Source of the DNA: Rothia nasimurium
Lineage (GTDB): Bacteria > Actinomycetota > Actinomycetes > Actinomycetales > Micrococcaceae
DNA: 64,000 bases
NCBI RefSeq assembly: GCF_928382285.1
Contig: NZ_CAKMSS010000001.1
Location: 62,001 to 126,000, forward strand
Direction: 5' to 3'
Positions 63,215 to 64,000 of this stretch are shown here, piece after piece (the stretch's first letter is position 1; every line of letters starts with the position of its first letter). The translations under genes were made by a program, and so were the position numbers. The notes under the pieces are model-generated. The model saw nothing but the letters and a program-made list of their open reading frames with translations, made no database searches and was not told the origin of the DNA.

Positions 63215-64000
63215 CTAGTACCCCGCCAGGCTCATGATGCGGGTGACGGCCTGCTCCCAGGAGTGCTTCTGAACAGCCAGTTCGCGGGCCCGTTTGCCGT
63301 AGCTGGCGCGGAGCTGATGATCGGCTGCCAGCTCATCGATAGCGCGGGCCAGGGCTTGCGGGTCAGAGCCGGGAACCAAGGTGCCTGCCCCCTCAATGGT
63401 TTCAGGGATCTGGCCGATACCCGTTGCTACCACGGGCAGACCGGCAGCCAGGTACTCATAGACTTTTAGAGGTGAAAAGTAGTGCTCGCTATTGTCTGAG
63501 GGAGCAGGGTAGGGGGCAACGCCGATCGCTGAGCCTGCAATGGCTGCGGGCATCTCTTCGGGGGCAATGGCACCGGCGAAATCTACCTCTAAGCCAAGCT
63601 GGGCTGCCTGGTTTTCAAGAGCTTCACGCTCGGGCCCGTCACCGAGGATGCGCAGTCTCCAGGGTTCCTTGGCCAGGGTAGCAGCCGCAATCAGGTCTGA
63701 GACGCCGTGCCAGGGCTTGAGGGTGCCCACGAAGGTGACAATCACGCCCCGGTCGCTTTCGGGAGCGGGGGTAATACGGCTGATGCTTACGCCGTTGGGC
63801 ACAGTGGTTACCTGCGCTCCGGGCACCTTCTGCTCTGCCCATGAGCGCACCTGATCCGAGACAGCGATCACAGCTGAGGCTGCTCTTACCTGACGCGCTA
63901 GTGCATCGTGGGCCTGGTCTTCGTGGACGAGCACGCGGTGGGTCTTTTGCTCTTCGATCAGGGGAGCATTGACCTCCAGTACACCGGGCAGGCCGCTGTC
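63215..64000 (-). CDS. Family 4 glycosyltransferase, 5' end outside window
   Basis: The open frame continues to the window edge without a stop, so only the C-terminal 261 residues are seen. The donor-binding half of a GT4 (GT-B) enzyme is clear: GVIVTFVGTLKPWHGVSDLI, LRILGDGPEREALENQAAQL and the EX7E-type region YFSPLKVYEYLAAGLPVVAT. Just inside the edge LPGVLEVNAPLIEE fits the end of the acceptor domain. An internal Met at 63934 is not the real start. It is the first visible gene of the minus-strand operon ending in ugd; more genes may lie upstream of it. Confidence 0.9.
   Translation of the reverse strand, partial: DSGLPGVLEVNAPLIEEQKTHRVLVHEDQAHDALARQVRAASAVIAVSDQVRSWAEQKVPGAQVTTVPNGVSISRITPAPESDRGVIVTFVGTLKPWHGVSDLIAAATLAKEPWRLRILGDGPEREALENQAAQLGLEVDFAGAIAPEEMPAAIAGSAIGVAPYPAPSDNSEHYFSPLKVYEYLAAGLPVVATGIGQIPETIEGAGTLVPGSDPQALARAIDELAADHQLRASYGKRARELAVQKHSWEQAVTRIMSLAGY

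Noticed and set aside
1..64000. CRISPR arrays, insertion sequences, prophage, tRNA or rRNA genes
   Set aside because: Looked for evenly spaced repeats, transposase or integrase motifs and cloverleaf/CCA-like sequences; none was convincing.

Overview
The window is one continuous stretch of a high-GC actinobacterial chromosome (roughly 60% GC by eye). Markers that place it are mycothione reductase (mycothiol users), a Wag31/DivIVA-SepF division cluster, a PknL-type kinase beside an Rv2175c-type DNA-binding protein, class II DAHP synthase and DUF3040. Gene order (dcw cluster to dnaE, then hisD and nrdR) and a MurE whose substrate motif is not the diaminopimelate type fit the Micrococcaceae, with Rothia my best guess. 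I see no rRNA, tRNA, insertion sequence, prophage or CRISPR array.

Layout. 1-2.4 kb: 3' part of pyruvate carboxylase, ending in a strong terminator, then a small membrane protein. 2.8-6.3 kb (minus): the efeUOB iron uptake operon behind an IdeR/DtxR-like box. 6.5-12.7 kb: mycothione reductase, a long-chain acyl-CoA ligase with an extra helical tail, a PlsC acyltransferase and DAHP synthase. 12.8-17.9 kb: pknL-like kinase divergent from the Rv2175c-like gene, polyprenyl diphosphate synthase, dinB behind an SOS-like box, and DUF3040.

18.1-44.5 kb: complete division and cell-wall cluster, all on the plus strand: mraZ-rsmH-ftsL-ftsI-murE-murF-mraY-murD-ftsW-murG-murC-ftsQ-ftsZ-pgeF-yggS-sepF-yggT-divIVA-lspA-rluD-dnaE. 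Many junctions overlap or abut. MraZ has a three-repeat autoregulatory box; ftsZ, sepF and divIVA each have their own AT-richer upstream region with inverted repeats. The Mur enzymes make the lipid II precursor from UDP-MurNAc, MraY/MurG put it on the lipid carrier, and FtsW/FtsI with FtsL/FtsQ/FtsZ/SepF use it at the septum; Wag31 directs polar growth.

44.6-48.2 kb: an HxlR regulator divergent from a small NAD(P)-binding oxidoreductase, a YjbR/MmcQ-like protein, hisD and nrdR. 48.4-57.7 kb: a glycogen operon, glgP-glgB-glgC-glgA-glgX, covering ADP-glucose synthesis, chain growth, branching, debranching and phosphorolysis.

57.7-64.0 kb (minus): a tightly coupled operon of a family 4 glycosyltransferase (cut by the window edge), an ABC exporter, two divergent aminoglycoside-phosphotransferase-like kinases, and UDP-glucose 6-dehydrogenase. 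I cannot assign it to a characterised pathway; it is the best candidate here for an undescribed system. A second genome-scale candidate is the 9-mer GGCGTCCGC, counted by eye 18 times on the two strands, once as the two arms of a terminator, like DNA uptake sequences in other bacteria.
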